64,000 nucleotides of DNA from Streptomyces sp. NRRL S-340 (GCF_000720185.1 NZ_JOIY01000034.1:1-64000), one strand, 5' to 3'. Positions 8,335 through 17,334 are shown, counted from the first letter of the stretch. Program-made: numbers and translations. Notes: a model not told the origin generated them from the letters alone.

Positions 8335-9945
8335 TCAGCCGGAGGCGCCGGCCGGTGCCGTGGGCAGGTAGCGCGGTGGCCGCCGGGCGTCCAGACGGTG
8401 TTCCACCGCTGCTCCCAGGGACAGCAGTTCGGCGTCCCGGTGGTCCCCGGTCATCAGGAGCAGGCCGACCGGCAGTTCGCCCACGAACCCGGCGGGCACG
8501 GACAGGGACGGGTAACCGGCCACGGCGGCCGGGGTGGAGGACGGGATCACGTCGTTGTCGCCGCGCGCGCAGTCGGTCGTCCAGGCGGGCGGGTTCGCCG
8601 GCGAGGCGATGGCGTCCAGGTGGTGCGCGGCCAGTGTCTCGTCGATGGACCGCCGGGAGAGGTCCTTCAGCTCGGCGCGCATGGCCAGGTACCGCGGATC
8701 GGTGGTGGCCGGTGCGGCCAGCGCCTGCTCGAACAGTTCCTGTCCGGCGAAGCAGGTCCGCTCGGCGGGGTGGGTACGGTTGAACTCGACCAGCGCGGCC
8801 AGGTCGCGCGGCCCCTCGCGGGTGGCGAGGTAGGCGTCGACGTCCCGGTGGAACTCGCTCAGCAGCGCCGGGAACTCCAGTTCCGCGAGGCGGTCCTGGT
8901 ACGGCGGGGTCACCTCGACGACTTCGGCTCCCGCCGCGCGAAGCCGCGCCGCCGTACGGGACATCAGGGCGTCCACGTCCGCGCCGAGCGAGGGCAGCCG
9001 CCACAGGCCGATCCGCCGGCCGCGCAGCCCGGCGGTCCGCAGCGCCGGGTCCGTGAGGCGGGCGGCGTCCGCGGTGCGCGCGGTGTCGTCGCCGGAGAGC
9101 ACGGAGAGGGTGAGCGCGACGTCGGTCACGTTGCGCGCCATCGGACCGGCCGTGTCCTGCTCGGCGGAGATCGGGACGACACCCGCCTGGCTGACCAGCC
9201 CGAGGCTCGGTTTGTGACCGACCACCCCGTTCATACCGGCCGGGCACACGATGGAGCCGTCCGTCTCCGTGCCGATCGCCACCTGGGCGAGGGACGCGGC
9301 GAGCGCGGCGGCCGAACCGGAGGAGGAGCCGCAGGGGTTGCGGTCAAGGACGTACGGGTTGTTCGTCTGCCCGCCCACCGCCGACCAGCCCGATGTCGGC
9401 TTCGCGGCGCGGAAGTTGGCCCACTCGGACATGTTGGTCTTGCCGAGGATCACCGCGCCGGCCGCCCGCAGCCTGCGGACGAGGTCCGCGTCCGTGCCCG
9501 GCGGCTTCCCGGCCAGCGCCAGTGAGCCGGCCGTCGTCGGCATGTCGCGGGTGTTCACGTTGTCCTTGAGCAGGACGGGGATGCCGTCGAGCGGACCGCG
9601 GACCGTGCCGCGGCGGTGCCGCAGGTCGCTGGCCGCCGCCTGCCGCAGGGCCGTCGGGCTGGTCCGCAGCACCGCGTCGATCTTCGGGTCGACGGCCTTG
9701 ATCCGCCGCAGGTACGCCAGGGTCAGGGCCGTCGAGGTCAGCGACCCGCGCTTCATCCGCGCCTGTAATCCGGGGATCGTCACCGTGTCGAGGTCCACTC
9801 CGTCCAGGAACGGGGCGCCGGCGGGGGACGGCGCGTCGCCGCCGTACGGCTCGGCGGCCTGCGCGCGCTGTCCGTGTACGCCGGCCGCCAGGAGGGCGGC
9901 CACCGTCATGGCCGCGGCCACTGCCGCGATGCTTCTCCGTGTCAT
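8335..9945 (-). CDS. Secreted amidase (amidase signature family)
   Basis: A 536-aa amidase-signature enzyme. It has an export signal (TRRSIAAVAAAMTVAALLAAG, cleavage near AQAAEP) and the Ser-cisSer-Lys triad: Lys in VLLKDNVNT, cis-Ser in the Gly/Ser loop PCGSSSGSAAALA, and the nucleophilic Ser in GTETDGSIVCPA. It hydrolyses an amide bond outside the membrane; relatives include peptide-amidase-like enzymes, but the substrate is not predictable. Start at ATG 9945 follows GGGGTG; an in-frame GTG at 9954 is possible. Confidence 0.9.
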   Translation of the reverse strand: MTRRSIAAVAAAMTVAALLAAGVHGQRAQAAEPYGGDAPSPAGAPFLDGVDLDTVTIPGLQARMKRGSLTSTALTLAYLRRIKAVDPKIDAVLRTSPTALRQAAASDLRHRRGTVRGPLDGIPVLLKDNVNTRDMPTTAGSLALAGKPPGTDADLVRRLRAAGAVILGKTNMSEWANFRAAKPTSGWSAVGGQTNNPYVLDRNPCGSSSGSAAALAASLAQVAIGTETDGSIVCPAGMNGVVGHKPSLGLVSQAGVVPISAEQDTAGPMARNVTDVALTLSVLSGDDTARTADAARLTDPALRTAGLRGRRIGLWRLPSLGADVDALMSRTAARLRAAGAEVVEVTPPYQDRLAELEFPALLSEFHRDVDAYLATREGPRDLAALVEFNRTHPAERTCFAGQELFEQALAAPATTDPRYLAMRAELKDLSRRSIDETLAAHHLDAIASPANPPAWTTDCARGDNDVIPSSTPAAVAGYPSLSVPAGFVGELPVGLLLMTGDHRDAELLSLGAAVEHRLDARRPPRYLPTAPAGASG

Positions 9946-9999
9946 GGGCGACACCCCACTACAGGGGGCTCAGCCGGCGCAAGGGCGCCACCGGCCTCG

Positions 10000-10043
10000 G
10001 AGCTCCGAACGGGGGCGCCCGGACCGCACTTCGTTCGGGGCCC
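10000..10043. repeat. Reduced copy of the 161-bp palindromic element
   Basis: GAGCTCCGAAC (10000-10010), followed by a GGGCGCCCGGA core and TTCGTTCGGGGCCC, matches the terminal parts of the elements at 14316-14476 and 47105-47268 with the interior missing. It lies in the 321-bp gap between permease and amidase. A separate direct repeat of about 20 bp (CCGGCGGTCGCCGTCCGGCG) occurs near 10092 and 10181; the rest of the gap has no gene. Confidence 0.5.
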
Positions 10044-10266
10044 TCACGGCGGCGAGACGTCCGGAGGCGGGAGACCCGGAAGGGGGCGGCCGGCGGTCGC
10101 CGTCCGGCGGGGCAGCCGCCGCCCGCGCCCGGCAGCCGGTTCCCGGTGGCCTCTGCCCGCCTGCCCTCGCCCGGCCGCCGGCGGTCGCCGTCCGGCGTCC
10201 GGCGTCCGGCGGTCCGCGGCCGGCGCGCGGCGCCCGTTCGCCGGTGACGGGCCGCCCGGCGGCCGC

Positions 10267-11751
10267 TCACTCCTCCAGGTTCACTGTCCGCGCGGGGCGG
10301 CGGAACCCGTTCGTGCGCAGGGCGAGGATCCCCACGCCCAGCACCGCCCAGACGATGCCCACGATCTTGGCCGGGGTGTCCAGGCTGATCCACAGCGCGA
10401 CGTTCACGACGAACCCGAGCGCCGGCAGCAGCACTTGCAGCGCGGCGGCAACGGCTCCGCGCGCCTCGGGGCGCCCCGCGCGCCGGTCGCGCACCCAGAA
10501 CCCGATCACCGCCACGTTGACCGCGGCGAAGGCGACGTAGGCCCCGAAGTTGATCAGCGAGGCGGCGCTGCCGAGGTCGAGGAAGACGGCGGTGGCGGCG
10601 ACCAGGCCCACCAGGACCACGTTGGCGGCCGGGACGCCGGTGCGCGGATCGAGCCGTCCGAAGAGCGCGCGCGGCAGCATGCCGTCCCGTCCCATCGCGA
10701 AGAGCAGCCGTGCCGCGCTCATCTGCTGGGTCAGTCCGCACCCGAGCACCGCGGTGAGGTATCCGCCCACGAAGACCGCCTGGAACGCGGCACCGCCGAT
10801 GTACCGTGCGATCTCCGGGGAGGCGCCCACGATGTCGCCCACGGCCGAGACGTCCGGGAACAGCGTCTGCATGACGTAGGTGACGGCCAGGAAGAACACC
10901 CCGGCGGCGGCCACGATGAGCAGGATGGCCCGCGGGATGTCCCGGCGCGGCCGTTCGGCCTCCTCGGACAGGGTCGAGACGGCGTCGAACCCCAGGAAGG
11001 ACAGTGCCAGCAGCGACGCCCCGCTCAGCAGGTCGGGCAGCGGCACCGTGGTCAGGCCGAACCCGGTGGTCCCGAAGGACTCGCCGTGGGTGACGACGGC
11101 GCGTACGGCGAACACGAGGAACGCGACGGCCACGGCGGCCTGGACGGCGACGAGCGCCACGTTCACCTTGGCGGCCAGCCGGACGCCCACCAGGTTCAGC
11201 GCGGTGCAGACCACGACGGTGGACAGCACCCACACCCACGCGGGGACGCCGGGCACCACCGCGCCCATGTAGATCGCGGCCAGCAGGGCGTTGAGCATCG
11301 GCAGCAGGACGTAGTCCAGCGTGGCGGACCAGCCGACCAGGAAGCCCACGGGCGCCCCGAGCGCCTTGCCCGCGTAGGTGTACACGGATCCGGCGGAGGT
11401 GATGCGGCGGGCCATCCGCGCGTAGCTGAGCGCGGTGAGCCCGACCGCGACGAGCACGGCGAGGTAGGCGAGCGGCACATGTCCGTCGGTCGCCTCGGAG
11501 ACCAGGCCGAAGGTGTCGAACACCGCGAGCGGCGCCATGAAGGCCAGGCCGAGGAAGACGATGTGGCGCAGTCGCAGGGTGCGGCGCAGCAGCGCACCGC
11601 CCTCGCCGTCCTCGGACCGGCCATCGGGGTCCGCGGTGCCTTCGGCGGCCTGCGGGGAGGGGCCCTGGGTGTGCGAGGAGGGCCCGGCGGCCTGCGGGGG
11701 AAGGCCGGCGGCCCGCGAGGAGGGTTCGGCGGGGACGTCAGGCATGGGCAT
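10267..11751 (-). CDS. APC-superfamily amino acid permease
   Basis: A 494-aa, 12-TM amino-acid/polyamine/organocation transporter. TM1 begins RLRHIVFLGLAFMAPLAVFDTFG, followed by SAGSVYTYAGKALG and the SFLGFDAVSTLSEEAERPRRDIPRAI segment typical of the AAT/YbxG-like APC branch. The first about 55 residues are a Ser/Pro/Gly-rich cytoplasmic tail. The ATG at 11751 overlaps the 3' end of the amidohydrolase by 14 bases and is preceded by GAAGGCGG, so the two are translationally coupled. It probably imports the amide or amino compound that the hydrolase processes. Confidence 0.88.
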   Translation of the reverse strand: MPMPDVPAEPSSRAAGLPPQAAGPSSHTQGPSPQAAEGTADPDGRSEDGEGGALLRRTLRLRHIVFLGLAFMAPLAVFDTFGLVSEATDGHVPLAYLAVLVAVGLTALSYARMARRITSAGSVYTYAGKALGAPVGFLVGWSATLDYVLLPMLNALLAAIYMGAVVPGVPAWVWVLSTVVVCTALNLVGVRLAAKVNVALVAVQAAVAVAFLVFAVRAVVTHGESFGTTGFGLTTVPLPDLLSGASLLALSFLGFDAVSTLSEEAERPRRDIPRAILLIVAAAGVFFLAVTYVMQTLFPDVSAVGDIVGASPEIARYIGGAAFQAVFVGGYLTAVLGCGLTQQMSAARLLFAMGRDGMLPRALFGRLDPRTGVPAANVVLVGLVAATAVFLDLGSAASLINFGAYVAFAAVNVAVIGFWVRDRRAGRPEARGAVAAALQVLLPALGFVVNVALWISLDTPAKIVGIVWAVLGVGILALRTNGFRRPARTVNLEE

Positions 11752-13429
11752 GGCCGCCTTCGGCGTGGGCGGAGCAGGAGGTGAGCGCGCCGTAGTGGCC
11801 CGCGGTGGCGCGCGCCGTGGCGGCCTCGTGGACGACCTCGCCGCCCACCCAGGTGACCTCCGCGCGCTGCTGGAGCAGCGCCGCCGGGTCGGCTTCGAGC
11901 GCGTAGAGGTCCGCGGACCAGGCGACGAGGTCCGCCTTGGCACCCTCGCGGACGATGCCGTACTCGGCCTCGCGGTGCCAGGCCCAGGCGCCCTCGGCGG
12001 TGTAACCGCGCAACGTGTCGTCGAGCCCCAGTCGCTCCTGGGGGGTCCAGGCGTCCCTGCCGTCGAGTCCGGCCCGTGTCAGGGCGGAGTAGAACCCGAC
12101 CAGCGGGTCCATCTCCCCCACCTGCCAGTCGCTGGAGAGCGCCACGTGCGCGCCGGAGGCCATGAGCGAGCGCAGGCGCCAGGCGCGGTCCCAGCGGGCC
12201 TCGCCGACGTTCTCCATCCAGGTCCCGGCCACGAGGTCCGGAGAGCAGTGGCGCGGCTGCATGGCGGCGGTGACGCCGAGCCGGGCGAAGCGCGGGAGAT
12301 CCTCCGGCGCGAGGCACTCGACGTGCACGATCCCGTGCCGGCGGTCGCGGGTGCCGTTGGTGCGGGCGGCGTGCTCGATCGCGTCCAGGGCGAGGCGGAT
12401 GCCGCCGTCGCCGGTGGCGTGGGTGTGGGTCTGGAAGCCGAGGCGGTCGAGTTCGGTGATGACCCGGGTGAGTTCGCCGAGCGGCGCGGAGGGGTGACCG
12501 CGGTGTCCGGGCCGGTTGGCGTAGTCCTCCAGCATCCAGGCGTTGTGGGGTTCGATGACGTCGTCGGCGTAGAGCTTGACGGGGCCGAACGCCAGACGGT
12601 CGCCGTCGGGGGCGGCGTCGGCCGCCGCGCGCAGCCGCTGCCGGAACGCGCCGTCGGAGCCCATGGGGTGGAAGAGCGCCGCGATGACGCGGGAGCTGAG
12701 GCGGCCCTCGTCCTGGGCACGCTGGAACAGGCCGGTCTCGGCGAGCGGGACCTGGGGTTCCACCACGGTGGTGATACCGGCGGCGGTGGCCATCTCCAGA
12801 CTGCCCAGCAGCTTGCGGTAGCGCCGCTCGGGCGAGTACATGGGGATGTCGCGCTGGAGTCCGGCCAGGCCCGCCGTGGTCATGGCGCTGGTGTAGAAGT
12901 CGGTGACCCAGCCGGTCGCGCGGCCGTCGGCGTCCCGCTCCGGGCGGCCCCAGGGGATGTCGCCGCCGTCGTCGAGACCGAGCGCGCGCACGGCCGCGTC
13001 GTTGAGCCACACCGAGTGCTGGTCGTAGGTGGTGACGAAGACGGGGCGGGAGGTGAGGCCGGCCAGGTCGCGGGCGGCGGGGCGGCGGCCGGGGACCACC
13101 GAGTAGACGGCGTTCTCGGCGCAGATCCAGGTCAGGTCCGGTCGGGCGGCGGCGAGTTCGGCGATGCGGCGGCGGACCTCTTCGAGGGTCTCGGCGCCTT
13201 CGAGGCTGACGGCGTCGGGGTCGAAGCCGAGCAGCAGGTGGTTGTGGCTGTCGATGATGCCCGGGGTCAGGAGGCCGCCGTCCAGGCGGCGGTGCTCACG
13301 GGCCGCGGGGGCGTCCGCCTCCTCGCCGACGAAGGCGATGCGCCCGCCGGTGATGCCGACGGCGCCGGCCCAGGGGCGGGCGTCGTCGAACGTGCGCACG
13401 CGAGCGCCGGTGATCAGGGTGTCGAGCAT
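11738..13429 (-). CDS. Amidohydrolase, YtcJ/N-substituted formamide deformylase type
   Basis: A 563-aa metal-dependent amidohydrolase (TIM barrel) of the YtcJ-like subfamily. Visible metal ligands are HNH in GIIDSHNHLLLG, HTH in GFQTHTHATGDGG, His in GIVHVECLAP and Asp in ALSSDWQVGEMDP. Length matches the family. Members hydrolyse N-acyl or formyl groups of amines; the exact substrate is not known. ATG 13429 follows GAGGA by 5 bases. It forms an operon with the downstream permease and faces a TetR gene across a 129-bp spacer containing a 26-bp palindrome. Confidence 0.88.
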   Translation of the reverse strand: MLDTLITGARVRTFDDARPWAGAVGITGGRIAFVGEEADAPAAREHRRLDGGLLTPGIIDSHNHLLLGFDPDAVSLEGAETLEEVRRRIAELAAARPDLTWICAENAVYSVVPGRRPAARDLAGLTSRPVFVTTYDQHSVWLNDAAVRALGLDDGGDIPWGRPERDADGRATGWVTDFYTSAMTTAGLAGLQRDIPMYSPERRYRKLLGSLEMATAAGITTVVEPQVPLAETGLFQRAQDEGRLSSRVIAALFHPMGSDGAFRQRLRAAADAAPDGDRLAFGPVKLYADDVIEPHNAWMLEDYANRPGHRGHPSAPLGELTRVITELDRLGFQTHTHATGDGGIRLALDAIEHAARTNGTRDRRHGIVHVECLAPEDLPRFARLGVTAAMQPRHCSPDLVAGTWMENVGEARWDRAWRLRSLMASGAHVALSSDWQVGEMDPLVGFYSALTRAGLDGRDAWTPQERLGLDDTLRGYTAEGAWAWHREAEYGIVREGAKADLVAWSADLYALEADPAALLQQRAEVTWVGGEVVHEAATARATAGHYGALTSCSAHAEGGHAHA

Positions 13430-13494
13430 GGTGGTCCTCGGTTCTGGGGGCACGCCACACAGGGGTGGCGAGGGCACGCCGAGACGGTGCGCGC

Positions 13495-13520
13495 ATTATT
13501 TGTCACCGGCGTCAAAGAAT
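13495..13520. promoter_or_regulatory. 26-bp near-perfect palindrome, likely TetR operator
   Basis: The 26-bp sequence matches its own reverse complement at 20 positions, with outer arms ATTNTTTG and CAAANAAT around CCGG. It is A/T-rich at the edges in otherwise G/C-rich DNA and lies between the divergent amidohydrolase and TetR starts, 39 bp before the TetR ATG. Confidence 0.65.
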
Positions 13521-13558
13521 GGGTCGAGTGTCATGAGGATCTCGGCTACTGTCAAGGC

Positions 13559-14158
13559 ATGGCCCGCCCCAAGAACCAGGAAGAACGCCGCGCCCACCTC
13601 ATCCAGGCGGTGATCGACACGACCGCCAGCACCGGACTGCGCTCCCTCTCGCTCGCGGACGTGGCCCGCCGGGCGGGACTGACGCGCGGGGCCGTCCTGT
13701 ACTACTACGACGACCTGGACGCCCTGCTCAGCGAGGCCTACCGCGCGGGCATGGAGCGTTTCTGCGACCGGCGGGACGCGCTGCGGGACACCGTCGGGGA
13801 CCCCGCGCGGCTGCTGGGCGAGACGATCCGCGCCGGACTGCCGACGGGGCCCGACGACGCGCTGATGCGCCTGCTGTACGAGTTCGACGTGGTGGCGGGC
13901 AGTTCGCCGCTGCACAGCACGCTGGTCGAGTCGATGTACGAGCGGCAACTGGCCACGTACCGCACGGTGCTGGAGCGGGGCGTGGACGCCGGCGCCTTCC
14001 GCCTGACCCTGGAGCCGTCGACGGCCGCCCTGAACCTCGTGGCCCTGGAGGACGCCTACGGCCTGCACATCGTGGCGGGCAACGGCCAGATCAGCGTGGA
14101 GCGGGCCGTGGAGGCGATGTTCGCCGCGGCACACGCCTTCGGCGCACCGGCCGTGTGA
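13559..14158 (+). CDS. TetR-family transcriptional regulator
   Basis: A 199-aa regulator with an N-terminal TetR helix-turn-helix (RSLSLADVARRAGLTRGAVLYYYDDLDALLSEAY, residues about 24-57) and an all-helical C-terminal ligand domain resembling TetR_C_6 proteins such as BetI. The divergent partner is the amidohydrolase-permease operon, which it probably represses through the 13495-13520 palindrome. The ATG has only a weak AAGG upstream. Confidence 0.88.
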   Translation: MARPKNQEERRAHLIQAVIDTTASTGLRSLSLADVARRAGLTRGAVLYYYDDLDALLSEAYRAGMERFCDRRDALRDTVGDPARLLGETIRAGLPTGPDDALMRLLYEFDVVAGSSPLHSTLVESMYERQLATYRTVLERGVDAGAFRLTLEPSTAALNLVALEDAYGLHIVAGNGQISVERAVEAMFAAAHAFGAPAV

Positions 14159-14733
14159 ACGGGCCGGTGCTGCGGGGCCGTCGGCGGTCGCCGCAGGCCG
14201 GCCGCTCGGGGCCGCCGCTCGGGGCCGCCGACCGACGGACGACGGCAGGCCGACGGCGGCAGGCCGGCAAGTGGGACCACTGCCGCTCGAGCCGGCCGCG
14301 GCCCCGCCCGACTCCGAGCTGCGAACGAAATGGGGGTCCGATCAGCTCGCGGCGTCCGGCGCGTGCGAGCGCAAGGCGCGGAAGGGTCTTGTGGTGGAGC
14401 TGCCGGGGCCTTCCGGCAACGCCGCGAGCGTGCGTGCCGGACGCCGCGAGCCGGGCGCCCGTTTCGTTCGCAGCTCTCAGCTGAAGCGGCGCTTTTCCCG
14501 GCGCTCTCCCGGTCCGGCGCCCACCGGCCGGGGCCGAGAAGGACTCCGGCTGACACGCCGGCCGGTGCCGGGCTCGGCCCGCGGTCCCACCGGCGCGGCC
14601 GCCCGGGACCAGTGCGCGCAGGTGCGTCGTCGCGCGGCTGCCCACTTCGCACACATCAGAGCGTCGCGGCGCAAATGCGACGCGTCCGGCCTCGTCTCGG
14701 ACGAGGCCGGACGCGCTCCCGCTCTGGAAGACG
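14159..14733. other. Intergenic stretch holding the palindromic element
   Basis: No gene is supported. Apart from the element at 14316-14476, the segment is G/C-rich filler between a forward TetR gene and a reverse secreted-protein gene. A short dyad near 14680-14710 (GTCCGGCCTCGTC then GACGAGGCCGGAC, loop TCG) is a good terminator for the gene ending at 14734. Confidence 0.6.
14316..14476. repeat. 161-bp palindromic intergenic element, copy A
   Basis: Terminal arms GAGCTGCGAACGAAA (14316-14330) and its exact complement (14462-14476) bound 161 bp. Much of the interior is also self-complementary (GCTCGCGGCGTCCGGC near the left, its partner near the right). Copy B at 47105-47268 has almost the same length and shares internal blocks such as TTCCGGCAACGCC and GAGCCGGGCGCCCGTTT. 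Its arms have different bases that still pair with each other. No transposase is present. Confidence 0.8.
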
Positions 14734-15153
14734 TCAGCCGTAGCTGACGGTGAAGCTGGCTCCCTGGCCGGCGTTGGCCGTGGTGCCGTAGGTGCGGAAC
14801 GTCATTCCGCCCAGTCCCCAGGCCGGGTTGTAACCGTAGGTCGGCCTCTGGTTGTTGAAGGTGGTGAAGGTCGCTCCGGAGTGGTAGACACCGTGAATGG
14901 TGACCCACCAGACGCTGTCCTTCGTACCGGTGTAGAAGGAAGCGCACTTCCCGGGCTCCGCGATGACGGTCCCGCCGATGGCACCCGTGTCCGGGTTCTC
15001 GACCGTCAGGTAGGCAGCGTAGTCCGTTTTCGGACAGACCACGACGTTGCCGTTGGAGGCGGCCTGGGCCGGAGCCGAGGCGAACAGAGCCAGACCGGCG
15101 GCTGCCGCAGCCGCGGCAGCCGTGGCGACTCTGCTCCGAGTGGAAGCGAACAT
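14734..15153 (-). CDS. Small secreted protein, unknown family
   Basis: A 139-aa exported protein. The signal peptide (MFASTRSRVATAAAAAAAAG, cleaved near APAQA) is followed by a mature part of about 107 residues rich in Thr, Gly and Tyr, with two Cys (VVVCPKTDY and PGKCASFY) likely to pair. YHSGATFTTFNNQRPTYGYNPAW suggests an all-beta fold. GGGAGA lies 7 bases before the ATG. I do not recognise the family; its closest relatives are probably Streptomyces-specific. Confidence 0.75.
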   Translation of the reverse strand: MFASTRSRVATAAAAAAAAGLALFASAPAQAASNGNVVVCPKTDYAAYLTVENPDTGAIGGTVIAEPGKCASFYTGTKDSVWWVTIHGVYHSGATFTTFNNQRPTYGYNPAWGLGGMTFRTYGTTANAGQGASFTVSYG

Positions 15154-15925
15154 GGTTGTCTCCCTGCGTGGTTGAGTGATACGAACAGCGCCAGTGATCA
15201 CGTGGGTACAAGCCGCCCGCAACAGAACGATCAGGTTGCGACGCCCGGATCCCTGTCGCATCGACGACATGTGTTCACACCTTACAGACACACCTTCTTC
15301 CCCCCAACACTTTCCTGGGAGACACCGGAAGCCGGTCCATCCCGGCCGTGGCAGAACGCGCCCATCTCAGTCGCGGGTTGCCGGCCGCCTGCACCGTCCC
15401 AGCCGCTCTCCGCACCGGCCGACGGTACACATATGCCTCGAAGAGTGCGACATCAGCGTCACATGTCCCCGCGAACGACCAATCCCGGGAACGGACCTGA
15501 CAACACACATGTGTCGATGACGGAGAGCGGGACGACGACCGGGCCGGGGGCCTCTCCGCCCGCGGTTCAGACCCCTCCGGATGCGGCGCGTTGAAGTCGT
15601 GCCCGGACTGAGCAGGGGGCGTTTCACCGGCCGAGGCCGTGCCCCGTACTCCGGAAGACGGTCCCTTGAGTCCCTTGGAGCCGCGGACGTACGCGTTTTT
15701 GGTCTCGGGTCTCCGCGTCCGGGGCATCGTGCTCGGGTCATTGTGTCCGGTCCCCGCGTCCGCGGTCCCGCGTTCGCGTCGGGAGGGTGGTCCCGGCAGG
15801 ACCCAGGGAGACGGGGACACTGTCTGCGGCCGCAGGACAGGTCCACGCTGAGGAGCGTCACCCGCACTCATCGACCGCGGGCACCGGTTTCCCCGCAGCC
15901 GGCGGCCCCAGCAGGAGCACAGTCC
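15154..15925. other. 772-bp divergent spacer without a supported gene
   Basis: The spacer separates the secreted-protein start from the SDR start and has no frame with good codon usage. 15181-15310 is relatively A/T-rich and probably carries the secreted-protein promoter. Short near-repeats such as GTCCCTTGAGTCCCTTGG (about 15661) and recurring CCGCGTCCG occur near the SDR side. Confidence 0.5.
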
Positions 15926-16687
15926 ATGGACATCACCCGCCGCACCGTCTTCATCGCCGGCGCCACCTCGGGCATCGGCCTGGAACTCGCCCGCCGCTTC
16001 ACCGCGGCCGGCAGCACCGTCGTCATCGGCGGACGGCGCACCGACCTGCTCGACCGGCTCTCGGCCGAGGGGTTCGCCACCGTTCCCGTCGACGTGACCG
16101 ACCAGGAGAGCCTCGACCGCGCCCGCGACACGGTCCTGGCCGGCCACCCGCACCTCGACACCGTCGTGACGATGTCCGGCGTCATGCTCCCCGAGGACCT
16201 GCGCGACCCCGCGCACTTCAGCATCACACAGCGCACCATCGACACCAACCTCCTCGGCACCATCCGCGTCGTCGACGCGTTCACCCCGCACCTGACCGGC
16301 CGCGGCGCGGGCACCTTCGTCACGGTGACCTCGGGCATCGGTTTCCTGCCGTTCCCGCTCCTGCCGGCCTACGCCGCCTCGAAGGCCGGCGTGCACGCCT
16401 ACTCCGAGGCGCTGCGCGCGCAACTGGACGGCACCGGCGTCGAGGTCTGTGAACTCGTCCCACCGGCGGTCGCCACCACACCGGAGCAGGCACGGCTCAA
16501 CCCCCGTGCGCTCGGACTGGCCGAGTTCGCCGGCGAGGTGATGGAACTGCTCGCGGCCGAGCCCACCCCGCGCGAGCTGCTCGTCCAAGGCGTCCTGATG
16601 CACCGGTGGGCCGAACGCGACGGCACCTACGACGAGTTGGTCGCCCAGCGGTCGCAGGCGCTCGCGACGCTCCCGGGCCGCCGGTGA
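15926..16687 (+). CDS. Short-chain dehydrogenase/reductase (DltE-like)
   Basis: A 253-aa classical SDR. The cofactor loop GATSGIG is at residues 12-18, RR after the second strand (GGRRTDLL) suggests NADP(H), and the active site has Ser in VTVTSGIGF and Tyr149-x3-Lys153 in YAASK. The NNAG motif is replaced by TMSGVM. Similarity is to DltE-type oxidoreductases. ATG 15926 is preceded by AGGAG. It converges with an HxlR gene. Confidence 0.85.
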   Translation: MDITRRTVFIAGATSGIGLELARRFTAAGSTVVIGGRRTDLLDRLSAEGFATVPVDVTDQESLDRARDTVLAGHPHLDTVVTMSGVMLPEDLRDPAHFSITQRTIDTNLLGTIRVVDAFTPHLTGRGAGTFVTVTSGIGFLPFPLLPAYAASKAGVHAYSEALRAQLDGTGVEVCELVPPAVATTPEQARLNPRALGLAEFAGEVMELLAAEPTPRELLVQGVLMHRWAERDGTYDELVAQRSQALATLPGRR

Positions 16688-16775
16688 ACCGGCCCGGCAC
16701 GAACGCGGCCCGCCCCTGATCCCCGCCCCGCCGCCGGACCCGGCTCCGGCGGCCGCCGGGGTCGGGCGGCCGGCT

Positions 16776-17255
16776 TCATCCCGCCGCCCGACGCGACCCC
16801 CCGGCCGCCGGACGCGAGCCACCGGAAGCCGGATGCGAGCCACCGGCCGCCGGGTGCGGGCCCCCCGCTTCCGGCCTCGGGCCGCCCGCTTCCGCCTCCT
16901 CCCGCGCGTCGAAGGCGTCACGGGCCCGTTCGATACGGGGCAGTTGCTCCGCGGCCCAGGCCAGGAGGACGTCGACGGGGTGCCGGAGCGTCTTGCCGAG
17001 CGGCGTGATGCGGTACCTGACCGCCACCGGGCGCGTGGAGACGACCTCACGCGCGATCACACCGTTGCGCTCCAGCCGCCGGAGCGTCGCGGTCAGCGAC
17101 TTCTGCGTGACCTCGGGGACGGCCCGGCGCAACTCGTTGAAGCGGCAGGGGCGTTCACAGAGTTCGTTGAGAACGCTGAGGGACCACTTGTCCAGCACCT
17201 GGTCGAGCAGTTCACGGTGCGGGGCGGTGACGCGGAGCCTGCCGTCGGTATCCAT
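16776..17255 (-). CDS. HxlR-family transcriptional regulator
   Basis: A 159-aa winged-helix regulator. Residues about 12-105 carry the HxlR core: LDKWSLSVLNELCERPCRFNELRRAVPEVTQKSLTATLRRLERNGVI, then the wing VRYRITPLGKTL. The last about 35 residues are five degenerate heptapeptide repeats (AGGxxP), encoded by 21-bp repeats at about 16780-16880, unusual for a family of about 110-130 aa. It is divergent from the RidA gene and next to an SDR, both plausible targets. Confidence 0.88.
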   Translation of the reverse strand: MDTDGRLRVTAPHRELLDQVLDKWSLSVLNELCERPCRFNELRRAVPEVTQKSLTATLRRLERNGVIAREVVSTRPVAVRYRITPLGKTLRHPVDVLLAWAAEQLPRIERARDAFDAREEAEAGGPRPEAGGPHPAAGGSHPASGGSRPAAGGSRRAAG

Positions 17256-17288
17256 GGCGAAACCTGGTCTCGTTGAAGTTCCCTTTCT

Positions 17289-17299
17289 CTACTAAGTAG
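17289..17299. promoter_or_regulatory. Candidate HxlR operator
   Basis: CTACTAAGTAG, an 11-bp palindrome with one central mismatch, lies in the 79-bp A/T-richer gap between the divergent HxlR and RidA genes. Role inferred from position. Confidence 0.4.
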
Positions 17300-17334
17300 C
17301 TTACGGATACCGCAATCGGAAAGGAAGAACTCCC

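Noticed and set aside
14316..14476. Complete insertion sequence
   Set aside because: At 161 bp it has no room for a transposase and none flanks it; recorded as a palindromic element instead.
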